Assembly (NCBI RefSeq): GCF_000146165.2
Contig: NC_004347.2
Coordinates: forward strand, 2,418,001 to 2,482,000
Reading direction: 5' to 3'
From: Shewanella oneidensis MR-1
GTDB lineage: Bacteria > Pseudomonadota > Gammaproteobacteria > Enterobacterales > Shewanellaceae
Length of the DNA stretch: 64,000 bases
Below, in pieces: positions 49,679 to 58,013 of the stretch; the first letter of the stretch is position 1, and each line of letters starts with the position of its first letter. A program made the translations under genes and the position numbers. The notes beneath the pieces were generated by a model. It ran no database searches. It was not told where the DNA came from and saw only the letters and a program-made list of their open reading frames with translations.

Positions 49679-50158
49679 TCAGTTCAACCACAATTGGATG
49701 TTATCTTTTAATTCAACGCGTTGATGAATACGCCATTTACCATCAAAACCTTCAAGGCGTACTTCCCAAGGACCGGTTAATACATCGGGAAGAGTAATGC
49801 GATATACATGGTTGGCATCAGCCGTGATTGTGGTTTTAAGGTCTTTTTCGGCAAGAGTGGGATGATAGAATTCGACTTTTAATGCGGCTTGATAAGTTGG
49901 GCCACCATGCTGAGTAAATAGCAGTTCATTGTGATTCTGCTCGAGTTGCCATTGCATGCCAAGCTGTTTGGCATATTTCACTTTGCTCAAGTCCATATTA
50001 ATGGCTTTGCCATCTTTGTAATAATCCTCGGCAACCAGAGAGTCAGAATTTGAGAGAGCAATTTTTAGCGTAGCAAAACTTGCGATGACGGCACACAAAG
50101 GAAGAATAATTAAAAACCAAGGCCAAAACTGCTTATACCAGGGTTGTTGTTCGTTCAT
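49679..50158 (-). CDS. ccoH: cbb3 oxidase assembly protein CcoH (FixH)
   Basis: This 159-aa FixH-family protein has one N-terminal transmembrane helix (FWPWFLIILPLCAVIASFATL) and a periplasmic domain with SLVAEDYYKDGKAINMD, the FixH signature. It stabilises the assembling CcoN/CcoO/CcoP complex. It lies after ccoP with a terminator-like hairpin in between. No ccoG is found in the window. Confidence 0.92.
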   Translation of the reverse strand: MNEQQPWYKQFWPWFLIILPLCAVIASFATLKIALSNSDSLVAEDYYKDGKAINMDLSKVKYAKQLGMQWQLEQNHNELLFTQHGGPTYQAALKVEFYHPTLAEKDLKTTITADANHVYRITLPDVLTGPWEVRLEGFDGKWRIHQRVELKDNIQLWLN

Positions 50159-50220
50159 GTTGATTACTCATTATAAAAATTTGCGCCATTTTACCGTTAA
50201 AAGGTGGCTTTAGCACTTTA

Positions 50221-50251
50221 AAAAAAAGGCCTCGAGGTTATCGAGGCCTTT
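50221..50251 (-). terminator. Hairpin terminator between ccoP and ccoH
   Basis: AAAGGCCTCGA pairs with TCGAGGCCTTT over a 5-nt loop; seven Ts follow on the minus strand. It probably ends most ccoNOQP transcripts and lowers expression of ccoHIS relative to the structural genes. Confidence 0.85.
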
Positions 50252-50268
50252 ACGTTAAACATAACTAA

Positions 50269-51237
50269 TTACTTGTTTGACAAGCTATAAACATAAGCTG
50301 CAATCACGTGAACTTTCTCTTCACCGAGAACATCTTTCCATGCTGGCATCACACCAGTACGGCCATGTTTGATGGTTTCTTCGATCACGCCGCGGCTACC
50401 GCCATATACCCAAACATCGTCAGTTAAATTAGGTGCGCCCATGAGTTTGTTGCCTTTTGCATCCATACCGTGACATGCAAAACAACCTTTCATGAATGAA
50501 CCTTGACCTTGAGCGGCGAGTTTTTCATCGTGTTCACGGCCAGACAATTTAACAACATACTCCGCTAAACCAGCAATTTCGCTATCGTCTATTGGCAGAC
50601 CACCTTTTGGTGGCATCATGCCATGACGACCACCCATGATAGTGGTTTTGATGGTTGCTAAATCGCCACCATATAACCAATCACTGTCGGTGAGGTTAGG
50701 GAAGCCCTTGCTACCACGTGCGTCAGAGCCATGGCACTGTGCGCAGTTTTGTAGGAACAAACGACCGCCCACTTTCAACGCTTCTTGGTTTTTCACTAAC
50801 TCTTCGAGTGGTGTCGCCAAGTAAGCCGCGAAGATTGGGCCATATTTTTCGTTAGCATGTTTAACTTCTTGATCATATTGAACATACTGACCTTCTTTTG
50901 CTGCAAGTTCAACCGCAGCAGCAGAATCGGCTTTAATACCTTGCCCAGTACCAATGCTTTGGTTAGAGCTGGTCCAGTTCAATAGGCCCTTGTAGTTACC
51001 TAAACCTGGGAATAAGGCTAAGTAAACTAAGCCAAACACGATAGTGATATAGAACATATAACTCCACCACTTTGGCAGTGGGTTATTGAGTTCTTCAATA
51101 CCATCGAAACTGTGACCCATAGATTCGCCTTCTTTGACATCCGTGGTGTTCTTTGAACACACACGCAGCAACAGAAAGCATCCTGCGATCACAATTAACG
51201 AGAGTACGCTAATCCAAATACTCCAGAAGCTACTCAT
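50269..51237 (-). CDS. ccoP: cbb3 oxidase subunit III, dihaem cytochrome c CcoP
   Basis: This 322-aa membrane-anchored protein has two cytochrome c domains. Haem-binding motifs are CAQCH (then GSDARGSKGFPNL) and CFACH (then GMDAKGNKLMGAPNL). Two N-terminal transmembrane helices flank the FDGIEELNNPLPKWW segment, which is typical of CcoP. The ATG overlaps the ccoQ stop (TGATG); a GTG three bases earlier is also in frame. It passes electrons from cytochrome c to CcoO. Confidence 0.95.
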   Translation of the reverse strand: MSSFWSIWISVLSLIVIAGCFLLLRVCSKNTTDVKEGESMGHSFDGIEELNNPLPKWWSYMFYITIVFGLVYLALFPGLGNYKGLLNWTSSNQSIGTGQGIKADSAAAVELAAKEGQYVQYDQEVKHANEKYGPIFAAYLATPLEELVKNQEALKVGGRLFLQNCAQCHGSDARGSKGFPNLTDSDWLYGGDLATIKTTIMGGRHGMMPPKGGLPIDDSEIAGLAEYVVKLSGREHDEKLAAQGQGSFMKGCFACHGMDAKGNKLMGAPNLTDDVWVYGGSRGVIEETIKHGRTGVMPAWKDVLGEEKVHVIAAYVYSLSNK

Positions 51238-51413
51238 CACTTATTCTCTCCTGAGTCCTTCGATTCCTTGCTGATTTCCTCATCAGAAAACACAAGGTTC
51301 GCTGCTTCATCAAAGGATTTTTGACGACGCGAGCTATATGCCCAAGCAAATATACCGACGAAGGTCAGCATCACAATAATGGTTAAAATACCTTGTAATG
51401 TACCGTAATCCAT
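51237..51413 (-). CDS. ccoQ: cbb3 oxidase small subunit CcoQ (58 aa)
   Basis: A 58-aa frame between ccoO and ccoP starts with ATG 51413 (AAGGAGG ten bases upstream) and ends with TGA overlapping the ccoP start. It has one transmembrane helix (LQGILTIIVMLTFVGIFAWAY) and the SSRRQKSFDEAANLVFSD tail, which marks FixQ/CcoQ. It is short enough to be missed by ORF-length cut-offs. Confidence 0.93.
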   Translation of the reverse strand: MDYGTLQGILTIIVMLTFVGIFAWAYSSRRQKSFDEAANLVFSDEEISKESKDSGENK

Positions 51414-51424
51414 ATACTGCCTCC

Positions 51425-52051
51425 TTATTTGAGTGCGTGACCCAAAGACTGAAGATACGCGATCAAAGCTTCCATCTCAGTTTTACCTTCAACGGCTTTT
51501 TGAGCGCCTGCGATTTCTTCATCAGTGTAAAGATCATTACCCTTGTAACCGCCTTTATGCATGTTACGTAGAATAGTCATCTTATCGCCGGTCAACTTGC
51601 CGTCTAACTTGTTTTCGGCAAGCCATGGGAAGGCTGGCATATTCGATTGAGGAACTACTGCACGAGGATCGATTAAGTGAACTTCATGCCATTTATCGCT
51701 ATAACGACCGCCAACACGCGCCAAATCAGGACCTGTACGCTTAGAACCCCATTGGAATGGGTGATCCCAAACAGATTCTCCAGCAACGGAATAGTGACCG
51801 TAACGTTCAGTCTCTGCACGCAGAGGACGGATCATCTGACTGTGACAGTTGTAACAACCTTCACGAACATAGATATCACGACCTTCAAGCTGCAGGGCTG
51901 TATAAGGTTTCAAACCTTCAACTGGCTCAGTGGTATCTTTTTGGAAAATCAGCGGAGTGATTTCAACCAAGCTACCGAAGCTGATAGCGATAACCGTGAA
52001 GATCGCTAACAAACCGATGTTTTTTTCAACTATCTCATGATTAAATTTCAT
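51425..52051 (-). CDS. ccoO: cbb3 oxidase subunit II, monohaem cytochrome c CcoO
   Basis: This 208-aa protein has an N-terminal anchor ([21 protein letters not shown]) and haem motif [37 protein letters not shown] and [15 protein letters not shown] (Met ligand) follow. It lies between ccoN and ccoQ with 12-bp gaps, as in other ccoNOQP operons. Confidence 0.96.
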   Translation of the reverse strand: MKFNHEIVEKNIGLLAIFTVIAISFGSLVEITPLIFQKDTTEPVEGLKPYTALQLEGRDIYVREGCYNCHSQMIRPLRAETERYGHYSVAGESVWDHPFQWGSKRTGPDLARVGGRYSDKWHEVHLIDPRAVVPQSNMPAFPWLAENKLDGKLTGDKMTILRNMHKGGYKGNDLYTDEEIAGAQKAVEGKTEMEALIAYLQSLGHALK

Positions 52052-52063
52052 CGAGTTTGCTCC

Positions 52064-53500
52064 TTAAGCCGCTTTAGCTTCAGCCAGTGCTGGCAATGAA
52101 TCTTTAGAAGCTTTCACAGTACGGATCACGTTGTATGCCATGATCAGCATACCGGTTAAGAAGAAACAACCACCGAGGAAACGTACAAAGTAGAAAGGAT
52201 AAGAAGCTTCCAGACTTTCAACAAAGCTATAAGTCAACGTACCGTCAGCGTTAACAGCACGCCACATCAGACCTTGCATTACACCAGAAATCCACATAGA
52301 AACGATGTAAAGTACAGTACCGATTGTCGCCAACCAGAAATGGACGTTAACTAACTTGATGCTGTACATACGGCCATGACCAAACAGTACTGGGATCAAG
52401 TGATACAGAGAACCGATAGACACCATTGCAACCCAGCCTAGCGCGCCTGAGTGAACGTGACCGACAGTCCAGTCTGTGTAGTGAGATAAGGCGTTAACTG
52501 TCTTGATAGCCATCATCGGACCTTCGAAGGTCGACATGCCGTAGAAAGACAGAGAAACCACTAAGAAACGTAGTACTGGGTCAGTACGCAGTTTATGCCA
52601 TGCGCCAGATAAGGTCATGATACCGTTGATCATACCGCCCCAAGATGGTGCGAATAGGATCAGTGACATCACCATACCTAACGACTGAGTCCAGTCTGGC
52701 AGGGCAGTGTAGTGTAGATGGTGCGGACCTGCCCAAATGTACAGTGCGATCAGTGCCCAGAAGTGCACAATCGACAAACGATATGAGTAAACAGGACGAC
52801 CCGCTTGCTTAGGAACGAAGTAGTACATCATACCTAAGAAGCCTGCGGTTAATAGGAAACCTACAGCATTGTGACCATACCACCATTGCACCATGGCATC
52901 GACCGCGCCACTGTACATAGAGTATGACTTGAACAAGCTAACAGGAACGGCCATTGAGTTCACAATGTGAAGCACTGCAACCGTAATGATAAATGCACCA
53001 AAGAACCAGTTCGCGACATAAATATGCGAGGTGGTTCGTTTGATAATAGTGCCGAAGAACACTATGGCATAGGATACCCATACAATAGTGATAGCAATAT
53101 CGATAGGCCATTCTAATTCAGCATACTCTTTACCACTGGTGTAACCCATTGGCAGAGTAATGGCTGCTGACAGAATGATGGCTTGCCATCCCCAAAACGT
53201 AAATGCAGCTAATTTAGGTGCAAAAAGTCGGGTTTGACAGGTGCGTTGTACGACATAATAGGATGTTGCAAAGAGGGCTGATGTTCCGAACGCGAAAATC
53301 ACCGCATTGGTATGTAATGGTCGCAAGCGACTATACGTAAACCAAGGAGTATCAAAGTTCAGATGTGGCCAGATTAACTGAGCCGCAATTAAAACACCGA
53401 CTGACATACCAACAATACCCCACAACACTGTCGTGAGGGCAAATTGGCGGACAATGGTGTAATTGTAATCAGCGCCTGTTGGCTGGGAATGGTTCATCAT
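52064..53500 (-). CDS. ccoN: cbb3-type cytochrome c oxidase subunit I CcoN
   Basis: This 478-aa catalytic subunit has about 12 transmembrane helices, haem b and the haem b3/CuB centre. Conserved segments include [34 protein letters not shown] (CuB His and cross-linking Tyr region), [15 protein letters not shown] and [15 protein letters not shown] with the haem ligands. The start is ATG 53500 or 53497, with GGAAG upstream; a longer frame to 53542 is not supported. It opens the minus-strand operon ccoNOQP. FNR-like boxes lie 93-212 bp upstream. Confidence 0.97.
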   Translation of the reverse strand: MMNHSQPTGADYNYTIVRQFALTTVLWGIVGMSVGVLIAAQLIWPHLNFDTPWFTYSRLRPLHTNAVIFAFGTSALFATSYYVVQRTCQTRLFAPKLAAFTFWGWQAIILSAAITLPMGYTSGKEYAELEWPIDIAITIVWVSYAIVFFGTIIKRTTSHIYVANWFFGAFIITVAVLHIVNSMAVPVSLFKSYSMYSGAVDAMVQWWYGHNAVGFLLTAGFLGMMYYFVPKQAGRPVYSYRLSIVHFWALIALYIWAGPHHLHYTALPDWTQSLGMVMSLILFAPSWGGMINGIMTLSGAWHKLRTDPVLRFLVVSLSFYGMSTFEGPMMAIKTVNALSHYTDWTVGHVHSGALGWVAMVSIGSLYHLIPVLFGHGRMYSIKLVNVHFWLATIGTVLYIVSMWISGVMQGLMWRAVNADGTLTYSFVESLEASYPFYFVRFLGGCFFLTGMLIMAYNVIRTVKASKDSLPALAEAKAA

Positions 53501-53592
53501 AATGCTTCCACTGCTTATTACTTTTACTTTTAGTAAAGACAAGCTTTACCTGTTATATATGACACAAAACTCAAATCTCCCTATAAGGGTTG

Positions 53593-53606
53593 TTGAGCTA
53601 TGTCAA
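53593..53606. promoter_or_regulatory. FNR-like box 1 upstream of ccoN
   Basis: TTGAGCTATGTCAA matches TTGATnnnnATCAA except for the inner base of each half. Its centre would be at -41.5 for a ccoN transcript starting near 53558, a standard activating position. Confidence 0.6.
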
Positions 53607-53655
53607 TGCGTTATCCTTCACATTTGTGCGCAAACGTGAGGTTTCGCAATGATAC

Positions 53656-53669
53656 TTGAGCCATGTCAA
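53656..53669. promoter_or_regulatory. FNR-like box 2 upstream of ccoN
   Basis: TTGAGCCATGTCAA differs from box 1 at one base. Centres of boxes 1 and 2 are 63 bp apart, six helical turns, so both sit on one face of the DNA. Confidence 0.5.
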
Positions 53670-53698
53670 AAAAGATACCAAAGAAGGGGGTTGGAAAG

Positions 53699-53712
53699 TT
53701 GATCTAGATCAA
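53699..53712. promoter_or_regulatory. Perfect FNR/EtrA box 3
   Basis: TTGATCTAGATCAA is an exact match to the FNR consensus and a perfect palindrome. Its first six bases also serve as a candidate -35 for the rightward lipoprotein promoter, so FNR bound here should block that promoter. Confidence 0.8.
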
Positions 53713-53727
53713 TCTGCTCCTTAGAAT
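53699..53727 (+). promoter_or_regulatory. Candidate promoter of the lipoprotein gene, overlapping FNR box 3
   Basis: TTGATC, a 17-bp spacer and TAGAAT give a good sigma70 spacing. The start would fall near 53734, which leaves ATG 53726 untranscribed and supports the GTG start at 53759. Confidence 0.5.
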
Positions 53728-53758
53728 GTTAACATCTTGCATCAAAAGGTTAATTTTT

Positions 53759-54211
53759 GTGCTAAATCGTAATTTTGGCTTATTTCTAATCATGCTAGTT
53801 ACAATGAATCTCACTGCTTGTAATGAAAAAACAGAGCAACAGGTAAAAACACCATCTGCTGACCCGAGTCTTTGTGCGTTTACGCAGGGGGATTGTCTTA
53901 AAGTGGCTGGTGATGTAACTCTTAGAATTAGCCTCTCACCGGGTAATGCGCCAAGTGAAAAACCATTAACATTGAAGCTATTATCTTCTGATGTAGTTGA
54001 TAATCTGCAGGTCCGTTTAGAAGGTCGAGATATGTTTATGGGGGTTATCCCTGTGAATATTAACCAAGTGGACAAAACGAGCTACGAAGGGCAACTGATT
54101 TACGGCTCATGCAGTAGTGGCTATATGGTATGGCGGGGATTGATTAGTTTTACCCGAAATGGCTCTGAACAAGTGGTGACTTTTGACTTTTTAGCCGATA
54201 ACCCGCAGTGA
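53759..54211 (+). CDS. Lipoprotein of unknown function
   Basis: This is a 150-aa predicted lipoprotein: basic start MLNRN, hydrophobic FGLFLIMLVTMNL and lipobox LTAC with Cys21. The mature part is a small beta-rich domain with a second Cys pair (SLCAFTQGDC) and another Cys near GSCSSGYMVW. I do not recognise a family. GTG 53759 is chosen because AAAAGG lies nine bases upstream and the signal peptide then has normal length. ATG 53726 lies upstream of the inferred transcript start. It is divergent from ccoN and shares its FNR-box region. Confidence 0.7.
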   Translation: MLNRNFGLFLIMLVTMNLTACNEKTEQQVKTPSADPSLCAFTQGDCLKVAGDVTLRISLSPGNAPSEKPLTLKLLSSDVVDNLQVRLEGRDMFMGVIPVNINQVDKTSYEGQLIYGSCSSGYMVWRGLISFTRNGSEQVVTFDFLADNPQ

Positions 54212-54310
54212 GTGGTGGATTTAAGCTAAAAAACACTTACCCAATTAGGCTTTATAATCATTTAATCACAAGAATTGTTATTTTCCCAACTGATTATCGA
54301 GCCTAATGTC

Positions 54311-55888
54311 TTACTCGTCGTGATCTTTCCAATTTTCTTTAACCTTGACGAAAATCTCGATGTTGTCGATAAAGAGTTCGAGTAAATCGGGATCAAAGTG
54401 CTTACCTGCACCTTTACGCATTTCGTCAATAACCTGTTCAAGAGGCCAAGCCGCTTTGTAGCATCGTGCATGGGAAAGGGCATCGAACACATCTGCAATT
54501 GCAACAATACGAGCAAATATGTGAATTTGATCTTGCTTTAAATTTGCAGGATAGCCTGAACCGTCATATTTTTCATGGTGTTGCAGAGCAATAATCGCTG
54601 CTGCTTTCAATATGGGTCGTTCAGAATTAGCAAGGATTTGATACCCGATCGTCGGATGTTGGCGCATAACCGACCATTCTTGATCATCTAACTTGCCTGG
54701 TTTGAGTAGCACCGCATCAGGGATCGCGATTTTACCAATATCGTGCATCGGTGATGCTCGACGCAGCAGATCTGCTTCGCTTTCAGATAATCCAGCAATA
54801 AGCGCAAGTTGAGCACAATACTCAGCCATGCGTTTCACATGGTTCGCCGCCTCTTTCGAGCGACTTTCTACAACATCACCTAAACGTAGGATAAGTTCTG
54901 ATTGGGTATCTTCGACCTCTTGGTTAAGCAGTAAGTTTTCAAAAGCAACGCCAACATTTATAGCAAATATATCAATGAGTTTTTTATCTAAATCATCAAT
55001 TTTATCAATACCATCCATATAAAGCAGGTTGATAAGACCACTCTTTGTGGGAAAATAGCCAACAAAGCAATTATCTTCGTATAAACAACGTTTATGGGCA
55101 AGCGCACTGCGTAATAACTTGTCGATATGCGAGGGTAGTGCTTTATTTATCGGGGTTTCAGCAAATTGCCCTGTTCCCGCTAAAATCTTAATATCTGTCG
55201 ATTCCATATGACCGCTAATCGCATCCATTGCATTGCAGGTTAGCAGTAGCGTTTCAGAATCGAGATTAAGTAGAGTTGCAACTTGTGTAAGTAAACCATC
55301 GGCGAATCTATGAAGTGTTCTCAGTTCAAATAATCCTGAGGTAGCTTCGAGTACTCGTTCTAATCCTTTTCGATGGTTAACTTGCGCACGTCTTGCCTGC
55401 TCAATTTCCATAATATCACGGTAAGAACGCAGGGCAGAGTAGACACTTGTCATTAACTTGCGAGAATCGAGTTCAGATTTTGCTTTATAATCATTGATAT
55501 CGTAGTTGACAATGACGTCTTCTTCCGGAGCTTGGCCCGGTTGTCCTGTACGCAAAATTAGACGAATAGTTTTGTTTTTGTGGTCTTCACGGATCCATTT
55601 CACTAATTCTAATCCTGCGTGATCTGTTTCCATTACAACATCAATAAAGGCTATTGCCAGATCTTGTTCATTTATTAGGAATTCTTTTGCCTGCTCAGCA
55701 CTGTAAGCATTGATGAATGAGAGGGCTCGTCCATCGAGTTTGAAACGAGAAAGTGCAAGTTTAGTGACTGTGTGGACATCAGGCTCATCATCGACAAGAA
55801 GTATTTTCCATGGTGCTAAAGATGCAGAAGTTTCAGTGGTTTTTTTTCCTGAGAAGAGCGGCTTTTTATTTGTAAGATCAATCACCAT
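54311..55888 (-). CDS. Response regulator with DUF3369-like and HD-GYP domains
   Basis: This 525-aa protein has a receiver domain (WKILLVDDEPDVHTVTKLAL; phospho-Asp in AIAFIDVVMETDHAG). A central GAF-like DUF3369-type region covers about 170-330. A C-terminal HD-GYP domain contains HDIGKIAIPD and HHEKYDGSGYP, both catalytic motifs intact. HD-GYP enzymes usually hydrolyse cyclic di-GMP. I place the start at 55888 (MVIDLTNK). No partner histidine kinase is adjacent. The gene sits between the cbb3 region and the Fur-regulated small gene. Confidence 0.9.
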   Translation of the reverse strand: MVIDLTNKKPLFSGKKTTETSASLAPWKILLVDDEPDVHTVTKLALSRFKLDGRALSFINAYSAEQAKEFLINEQDLAIAFIDVVMETDHAGLELVKWIREDHKNKTIRLILRTGQPGQAPEEDVIVNYDINDYKAKSELDSRKLMTSVYSALRSYRDIMEIEQARRAQVNHRKGLERVLEATSGLFELRTLHRFADGLLTQVATLLNLDSETLLLTCNAMDAISGHMESTDIKILAGTGQFAETPINKALPSHIDKLLRSALAHKRCLYEDNCFVGYFPTKSGLINLLYMDGIDKIDDLDKKLIDIFAINVGVAFENLLLNQEVEDTQSELILRLGDVVESRSKEAANHVKRMAEYCAQLALIAGLSESEADLLRRASPMHDIGKIAIPDAVLLKPGKLDDQEWSVMRQHPTIGYQILANSERPILKAAAIIALQHHEKYDGSGYPANLKQDQIHIFARIVAIADVFDALSHARCYKAAWPLEQVIDEMRKGAGKHFDPDLLELFIDNIEIFVKVKENWKDHDE

Positions 55889-56003
55889 CTGAGACCTCAT
55901 CAGTAAATTTACGTCGCACAAGTAGAGTGTAGTTGAAGCTTGTCAAATCAGTAATAAATTATTATCAAAGTGGAGTAGGTCGCAATTTCACAAAAAACGC
56001 AAT

Positions 56004-56018
56004 TGATAATCGTTATCA
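56004..56018. promoter_or_regulatory. Fur box upstream of the cysteine-rich gene
   Basis: TGATAATCGTTATCA is a 7-1-7 inverted repeat with one mismatch to TGATAATnATTATCA. It lies 41 bp before the ATG at 56059, where bound Fur would block the promoter, and 116 bp from the divergent HD-GYP start. Confidence 0.75.
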
Positions 56019-56058
56019 TTAATGTATTATCAAAATAGATAACGAACTAGGAATAGAT

Positions 56059-56286
56059 ATGGCATACATGACAGGAAGGATCAATTTATCGATATCAGAG
56101 GAGAAACTTGCGCAACTCATTCGAAAGGGAAGTCTGTGTGCCGCAGATTTTTCATGTCTAGATCATCAGTCGAAGCAAAAAGTCTGGCAACTTTGTCTAA
56201 TATGTTGTCAAAATCGTATAAGTTGCCATCAATGTACACAAACAAGCTGTCCACAAATTGAACGACTCATTAATGCCGATAAATAA
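56059..56286 (+). CDS. Small cysteine-rich protein, Fur-box regulated, unknown function
   Basis: This 75-aa protein has seven Cys residues. The first two are in SLCAADFSCLD; the rest are in CLICCQNRISCHQCTQTSC, with CxxCC and CxxC spacings that could hold a metal or iron-sulfur cluster. It has no signal peptide. The start ATG has TAGGAAT upstream. A near-consensus Fur box and a terminator frame the gene, so it looks like a single-gene iron-starvation unit. I do not recognise the family. Confidence 0.75.
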   Translation: MAYMTGRINLSISEEKLAQLIRKGSLCAADFSCLDHQSKQKVWQLCLICCQNRISCHQCTQTSCPQIERLINADK

Positions 56287-56302
56287 CGTTATCGGCATTT
56301 GT
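56272..56302 (+). terminator. Terminator of the cysteine-rich gene, overlapping its stop
   Basis: AATGCCGATAA pairs with TTATCGGCATT over a 6-nt loop, then TTTGTATTT. The 5' arm includes the last codons. Confidence 0.75.
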
Positions 56303-56347
56303 ATTTAAGTATTATCATGCAGCAAACCATTATATTTAAAAGTTAAT

Positions 56348-56788
56348 ATGCAGTTCCCTCCAGTATTACCCTTATTTGATTCAATTGAATTCATACAAGA
56401 TGGAAACAGTGTGGTGAATCAATATATCACCCAAGTTAGCCTCACGGATGTGCCAGATGCAGGTTTAGTTATGGAGCACGCAACAGATTGGTTGTTTGAA
56501 CAAAAACACAGTGAAAACAACTATAAAACATACCGAAGCGAACTCACAACATTCCTACACTGGTGTTTTGATATCGCAAAAATATCACCCACACAAGTAA
56601 TGCGAAAAGATATGAGCCGCTATGCGGATTATTGCTTAGCGCCACCTTTGATGCTTATCGCTTACTTTAATGTGCCTCAGTTTAAGTTCGACAAACTGCA
56701 AGGGGAGCGAGTGCCTAACAGTCTATGGCGACCATTTGTGGGCAAAAAACAACTGGGGCAAGTACAGCCGTATACTGTTCTGGTCTAA
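56348..56788 (+). pseudogene. Tyrosine recombinase, N-terminal fragment (IS3 insertion)
   Basis: The native frame runs from ATG 56348 to Thr143 and then enters the IS3 element, ending three codons later. This part is the SAM-like core-binding domain (ATDWLFEQKHSENNYKTYRS, LTTFLHWCFDI) that grips the DNA arm. The target repeat TAC is at 56773-56775 and 58011-58013. Without the element the frame continues PYTLSDNALKTK, giving a 431-aa protein. Confidence 0.93.
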
Positions 56789-56842
56789 TCCCATCGGACA
56801 CTTAATTTTGAGACAGTATGGTCAATAAATTAAGAGGTCTAT

Positions 56843-57133
56843 ATGAGTCTGAAAAAATCACATAAGAGTTATCCGCAGGCATTTAAAGATGAAGCCGTCT
56901 TGATGGTGCTGGAGCAAGGTTATAGCGTTGCCGATGCGGCAAAGTCTCTTGGAGTTAGCACGAGCCTGCTTTACAACTGGAAGGAAAAACACGAAGCCCT
57001 GCAACAAGGCATCACCTTAGAAGAGTCTGAGCGTGATGAGTTGAAGCGATTGCGTAGAGAAAACAAAGAATTACGCATGGAGAAAGAAATTCTAAAAAAG
57101 GCAAGCGCCTTCTTTGCGAGAGAAATGAAGTAA
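56843..57133 (+). CDS. IS3-family transposase OrfA
   Basis: This 96-aa OrfA is the same as in copy 1 at the protein level: HTH region LGVSTSLLYNWKEKH, then a coiled coil. One silent A-to-G change (GAA to GAG) distinguishes it from copy 1. A -1 frameshift near its end leads into orfB. Confidence 0.94.
   Translation: MSLKKSHKSYPQAFKDEAVLMVLEQGYSVADAAKSLGVSTSLLYNWKEKHEALQQGITLEESERDELKRLRRENKELRMEKEILKKASAFFAREMK
57094..57100 (+). promoter_or_regulatory. Programmed -1 frameshift site of IS3 copy 2
   Basis: The A AAA AAG heptamer lies in the same register as in copy 1, with an open -1 frame up to orfB. Confidence 0.85.
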
Positions 57134-57192
57134 GATTTCGTTTCATCAAACTGCAATCTCACCTGTTTCCCATAACACTGTTATGTCGAGTA

Positions 57193-58002
57193 ATGAGTGT
57201 CAGTAAGTCAGGCTATTACGATTGGCATAAACGCCCTGCAAACGTGATAAGCGTTGAAACACTGAAGCTTTATCGCCTTGTTCGACAGCTATTTAAGCAA
57301 AGTCGAGGCAGCTTAGGGAATCGTGAAATGGTGAAGAAATTGCGCAAGGAAGGCTACCAGGTTGGTCGCTATCTCGTTCGTAAAATTATGCACCGCCTTC
57401 GACTCAAAGCAACCCAGCGATGTGCTTACAAGGTGACGACACAGCGAAAACACTCAGATGCAGTGGCTGATAACCTGTTAAACATGAACTTTAATCCAGT
57501 ATCGGCTAATCAGGTCTGGGCGGGTGACGTGACCTATTTAAAGACGGGTGAAGGCTGGATGTACTTAGCTGTGGTGATGGATTTATATTCACGCCGGATT
57601 GTGGGATGGCGCATAGACAAACGCATGACCACAGATTTGATATCCAAGGCATTAATAAAAGCCTACAACCTGCGACAACCAGCGCGAGGGCTGGTATTTC
57701 ACAGTGACCGAGGCTCGCAATATACCAGTAAACAATTCGGTAGGCTGCTATCGAGCTATGGTATCCGAGCCAGCATGGGTGATGTGGGTGCGTGTTGGGA
57801 TAATGCCGTTGTTGAGCGATTCTTTGGTAGCTTGAAACACGATTGGATTTTTAAAGTTGCTCAACCAACAAGGGAGTTTATGAAGCAAGATGTGACGGCT
57901 TACATCAAATATTACAACTTGGAGCGACTTCATTCTGCTAATAACGATCTGTCACCTGTAGAGTTTGAGAATTCTCAAGTAAAAGTGTCCAGTTTGGGTT
58001 GA
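57193..58002 (+). CDS. IS3-family transposase OrfB (DDE integrase domain)
   Basis: This 269-aa catalytic domain matches copy 1: Asp in WAGDVTYLKT, Asp in FHSDRGSQYTS and Glu in NAVVERFFGSL. It is expected to work as an OrfAB fusion made by frameshifting. Confidence 0.95.
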   Translation: MSVSKSGYYDWHKRPANVISVETLKLYRLVRQLFKQSRGSLGNREMVKKLRKEGYQVGRYLVRKIMHRLRLKATQRCAYKVTTQRKHSDAVADNLLNMNFNPVSANQVWAGDVTYLKTGEGWMYLAVVMDLYSRRIVGWRIDKRMTTDLISKALIKAYNLRQPARGLVFHSDRGSQYTSKQFGRLLSSYGIRASMGDVGACWDNAVVERFFGSLKHDWIFKVAQPTREFMKQDVTAYIKYYNLERLHSANNDLSPVEFENSQVKVSSLG

Positions 58003-58013
58003 CCAGTACATAC

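Larger units (their letters stand above)
56776..58010 (+). mobile_element. IS3-family element copy 2, in the recombinase gene
   Basis: This 1235-bp element, ends TGTTCTGGTC and GACCAGTACA, has target duplication TAC. It is near-identical to copy 1 and in the same orientation. It carries both orfA and orfB and an intact slippery site, so it should be able to move. Confidence 0.98.

Noticed and set aside
53726..53758. ATG 53726 as start of the lipoprotein gene
   Set aside because: It overlaps the inferred -10 (TAGAAT), has no ribosome site, and would give an unusually long signal peptide; GTG 53759 has AAAAGG and a normal lipoprotein signal.
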